A stretch of DNA of 64,000 bases. It comes from Streptomyces sp. HUAS ZL42 (GTDB lineage Bacteria; Actinomycetota; Actinomycetes; Streptomycetales; Streptomycetaceae). The DNA lies in contig NZ_CP160403.1 in the NCBI RefSeq assembly GCF_040782645.1, positions 2,790,001 to 2,854,000 on the forward strand, read 5' to 3'. The notes under the pieces are model-generated. The model saw only the letters and a program-made list of their open reading frames with translations, did no database searches and was not told the DNA's origin. This document shows positions 62,367-64,000 of the stretch, piece after piece. The position numbers and the translations under genes were made by a program. Within the stretch, counting starts at the first letter, position 1; every line of letters starts with the position of its first letter.

Positions 62367-63242
62367 ATGACGACGGACGCCCCGCGGCCCGAGGTGCTGC
62401 ACTACACCGCCTTCTCCAGTGACCCCGACGGCGGGAACCCCGCCGGTGTCGTCCTGGACGCCACCGGCCTGGACGACGGTGACATGCTGGCCATCGCCGC
62501 CGAGCTCGGATACTCGGAGTCAGCGTTCCTGACCGCGCCCCCGGAGGGTCTCGGCGGCCGGGAGGGGCGGGCGTACGGCATCCGTTACTTCAGTCCCAAG
62601 GCCGAAGTACCGTTCTGCGGGCACGCCACCGTCGCGACCGCCGTCGCGCTCGCCGAGCGGATAGGCCCAGGGGAGCTGGTGTTCGCGACGCGCACCGGCA
62701 CCGTGCCGGTGGAGGTGACCGAGGAGGGCGGGACGGTCAGGGCCACGCTCACCAGCGTCGAGCCGCACGTCGAGGAGATCGCCGGCGCCGACCTCGCGGA
62801 GGCGCTCGCCTCGCTCGGCTGGCCGGCCGCCGATCTCGATCCGGCCTTCCCGCCCCGCATCGCGTTCGCCGGCGCCCGCCATCTCGTCCTCGCGGCGGCG
62901 ACCCGTGCCCGCCTCGCGGACCTCGCGTACGACTTCGCGCGCCTCGAAGCCCTGATGCACCGCCTGGACCTGACCACGGTTCAGTTGGTGTGGCGGGAGT
63001 CGGCCGCCGTGTTCCACGTCCGCGACCCGTTCCCCGTCGGCGGCGTCGTCGAGGACCCTGCGACCGGCGCGGCGGCCGCCGCGTTCGGTGCGTACGCCCG
63101 TGAACTGGGCCTGGTTCCCGAGGATGCCGTCCTCACCCTGCACCAGGGCGAGGACCTGGGCCGCCCCGGCGAGCTCACGGTGACACTGCGCGCGGGCGAC
63201 CCGCGCGTCCGGGTCGGCGGCACGGGGGCTCGCATCGGCTGA
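62367..63242 (+). CDS. PhzF-family epimerase/isomerase
   Basis: 291 residues of the diaminopimelate-epimerase fold family that includes PhzF. N-terminal segment DPDGGNPAGVVLDATGLDDG, with a conserved glutamate in SESAFLT, and RYFSPKAEVPFCGHATVAT identify it, and the second-half motif is DPATGAAAAAFGAYARELGL. The family isomerises diverse substrates; phenazine genes are absent here. It sits between a fragment of tdk and the intact tdk. Confidence 0.88.
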   Translation: MTTDAPRPEVLHYTAFSSDPDGGNPAGVVLDATGLDDGDMLAIAAELGYSESAFLTAPPEGLGGREGRAYGIRYFSPKAEVPFCGHATVATAVALAERIGPGELVFATRTGTVPVEVTEEGGTVRATLTSVEPHVEEIAGADLAEALASLGWPAADLDPAFPPRIAFAGARHLVLAAATRARLADLAYDFARLEALMHRLDLTTVQLVWRESAAVFHVRDPFPVGGVVEDPATGAAAAAFGAYARELGLVPEDAVLTLHQGEDLGRPGELTVTLRAGDPRVRVGGTGARIG

Positions 63243-63326
63243 AGCGCCGGTGACGCGCTGCGGACGGCTGTCGAGCGCCGGCAGGGGGAGGCACAGCGCC
63301 GAACGGCTTCGCCTCCTGAACGGGGG

Positions 63327-63974
63327 TCAGGCCGGAGTGATGGGCAGCACATCCGGCGACAGCGCGGCCGCCCGTGCCGTCGCCGCGGTCATACGGCGAC
63401 GGTGATGACGGCGGCAGAGGACCTCGTAGCCGATGTCGTCGGGCTGGTTCACGTCGCCGACGACGACCTGGGCGCCCTCGACGACCATGTGGCCGCCTAT
63501 GGTGCGGGCGTTGTGGGTGGCGCGTGCGCCGCACCAGCACAGGGCCTCGACCTGGAGCACCTCGACGCGGTCGGCGAGCTCGACCAGGCGCTGGGAGCCG
63601 GGGAAGAGCTTGGAGCGGAAGTCGGTGGTGATGCCGAAGGCGTAGACGTCGAGACCCAGGTCGTCCACGACTCGGGCGAGTTGGTCGATCTGCCCGGGGG
63701 CGAGGAACTGCGCCTCGTCGGCGATCACATAGTCCGCGCGGCGGCCCTGGGAGAGGTGGTCGACGAGGTAGGCGTAGAGGTCCTGGCCGTCCTCGACCTC
63801 CACGGCGTCGGTGACCAGGCCCAGCCGCGACGACAACTTGCCCTCACCGGCGCGGTCGTCACGCGTGAAGATCATGCCCTGCAGTCCACGCGCGGAACGG
63901 TTGTGCTCTATCTGCAGAGCCAGCGTCGACTTCCCGCAGTCCATGGTTCCGGAGAAGAACACCAGCTCGGACAT
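63327..63974 (-). CDS. tdk: Thymidine kinase (type II, zinc-binding)
   Basis: 215 residues. It phosphorylates thymidine with ATP in nucleotide salvage. P-loop FFSGTMDCGKSTLALQIEHN is at residues 6-25, the Walker B-like YVIADEAQFLAPGQ near 85, and the lid/zinc region has cysteines in CWCGARATH and LCRRHH. The start MSELVFFSGTMDCGKST is complete. It lies just inside the right edge and reads leftward. A partial second copy exists 1.3 kb away. Confidence 0.93.
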   Translation of the reverse strand: MSELVFFSGTMDCGKSTLALQIEHNRSARGLQGMIFTRDDRAGEGKLSSRLGLVTDAVEVEDGQDLYAYLVDHLSQGRRADYVIADEAQFLAPGQIDQLARVVDDLGLDVYAFGITTDFRSKLFPGSQRLVELADRVEVLQVEALCWCGARATHNARTIGGHMVVEGAQVVVGDVNQPDDIGYEVLCRRHHRRRMTAATARAAALSPDVLPITPA

Positions 63975-64000
63975 GGCGAGTTGAGCACCTTTCGGCGAAG

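Overview
The window is very GC-rich actinobacterial chromosome, almost certainly Streptomyces. Signs are the strong G/C third-position bias, frequent GTG (and one TTG) starts behind GGAGG-type ribosome binding sites, many 4-bp ATGA/GTGA gene overlaps, and marker genes: cutRS, sepH, a SepF paralogue, DUF3710, DUF3093, DUF3159, DUF4193 and furA-katG. From memory, the gene order resembles part of the conserved arm-proximal core of S. coelicolor; I could not check this. I see no rRNA, tRNA, CRISPR array, insertion sequence or prophage.

Layout. 0-3 kb: aryl-CoA catabolism (salicylyl/anthraniloyl-CoA hydroxylase, cut by the window edge, and an enoyl-CoA hydratase). 3-8 kb: an HATPase regulator, ornithine carbamoyltransferase and arginine deiminase, then a divergent SPFH protein coupled to an NAD-kinase-like protein, with twin palindromes in the shared promoter region. 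8-12 kb: the Pnkp-Hen1 RNA repair operon. 12-20 kb: TetR/EamA pair, a lamin-tail secreted protein, a frameshifted DUF4232 lipoprotein, a luciferase-like oxidoreductase, an ATPase-MazG pair and a SepF paralogue. 20-26 kb: a membrane protein, the YceI/MarR divergent pair and a 1010-residue FAD/Fe-S oxidase. 26-31 kb: a short tandem-repeat array, an ECF sigma factor, a Met/His-rich membrane protein, a dienelactone hydrolase, and a TetR-crotonase-thioesterase operon beside a decayed reductase gene. 31-36 kb: furA-katG, a type-II NADH-dehydrogenase-like flavoprotein, then two decayed genes (nitrilase and AraC) that face away from each other.

37-46 kb: a TRAM-type RNA methyltransferase and a potassium-homeostasis block (KimA-type permease, two RCK/TrkA proteins, KdpE and a KdpD gene with a large internal deletion). 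46-50 kb: orphan ABC ATPase, DUF3710-dut-thioesterase operon, DUF3093, an EcsC-like protein and DUF4193. 51-56 kb: CutRS, inositol monophosphatase and ferrochelatase. 56-64 kb: MFS transporter and sugar-lactone oxidase (overlapping), sepH, a rhodanese, a VOC protein, PhzF, and thymidine kinase with a broken copy of its own middle on the other side of phzF.

The most notable features are the SPFH/NAD-kinase-like coupled pair with its twin operators, the widespread small Streptomyces repeats that have become coding sequence (in Pnkp and in the salicylyl-CoA hydroxylase), and a cluster of gene-decay events (kdpD, DUF4232 lipoprotein, nitrilase/AraC, F420-type reductase, duplicated tdk fragment). 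No obviously new multi-gene system stands out beyond these.
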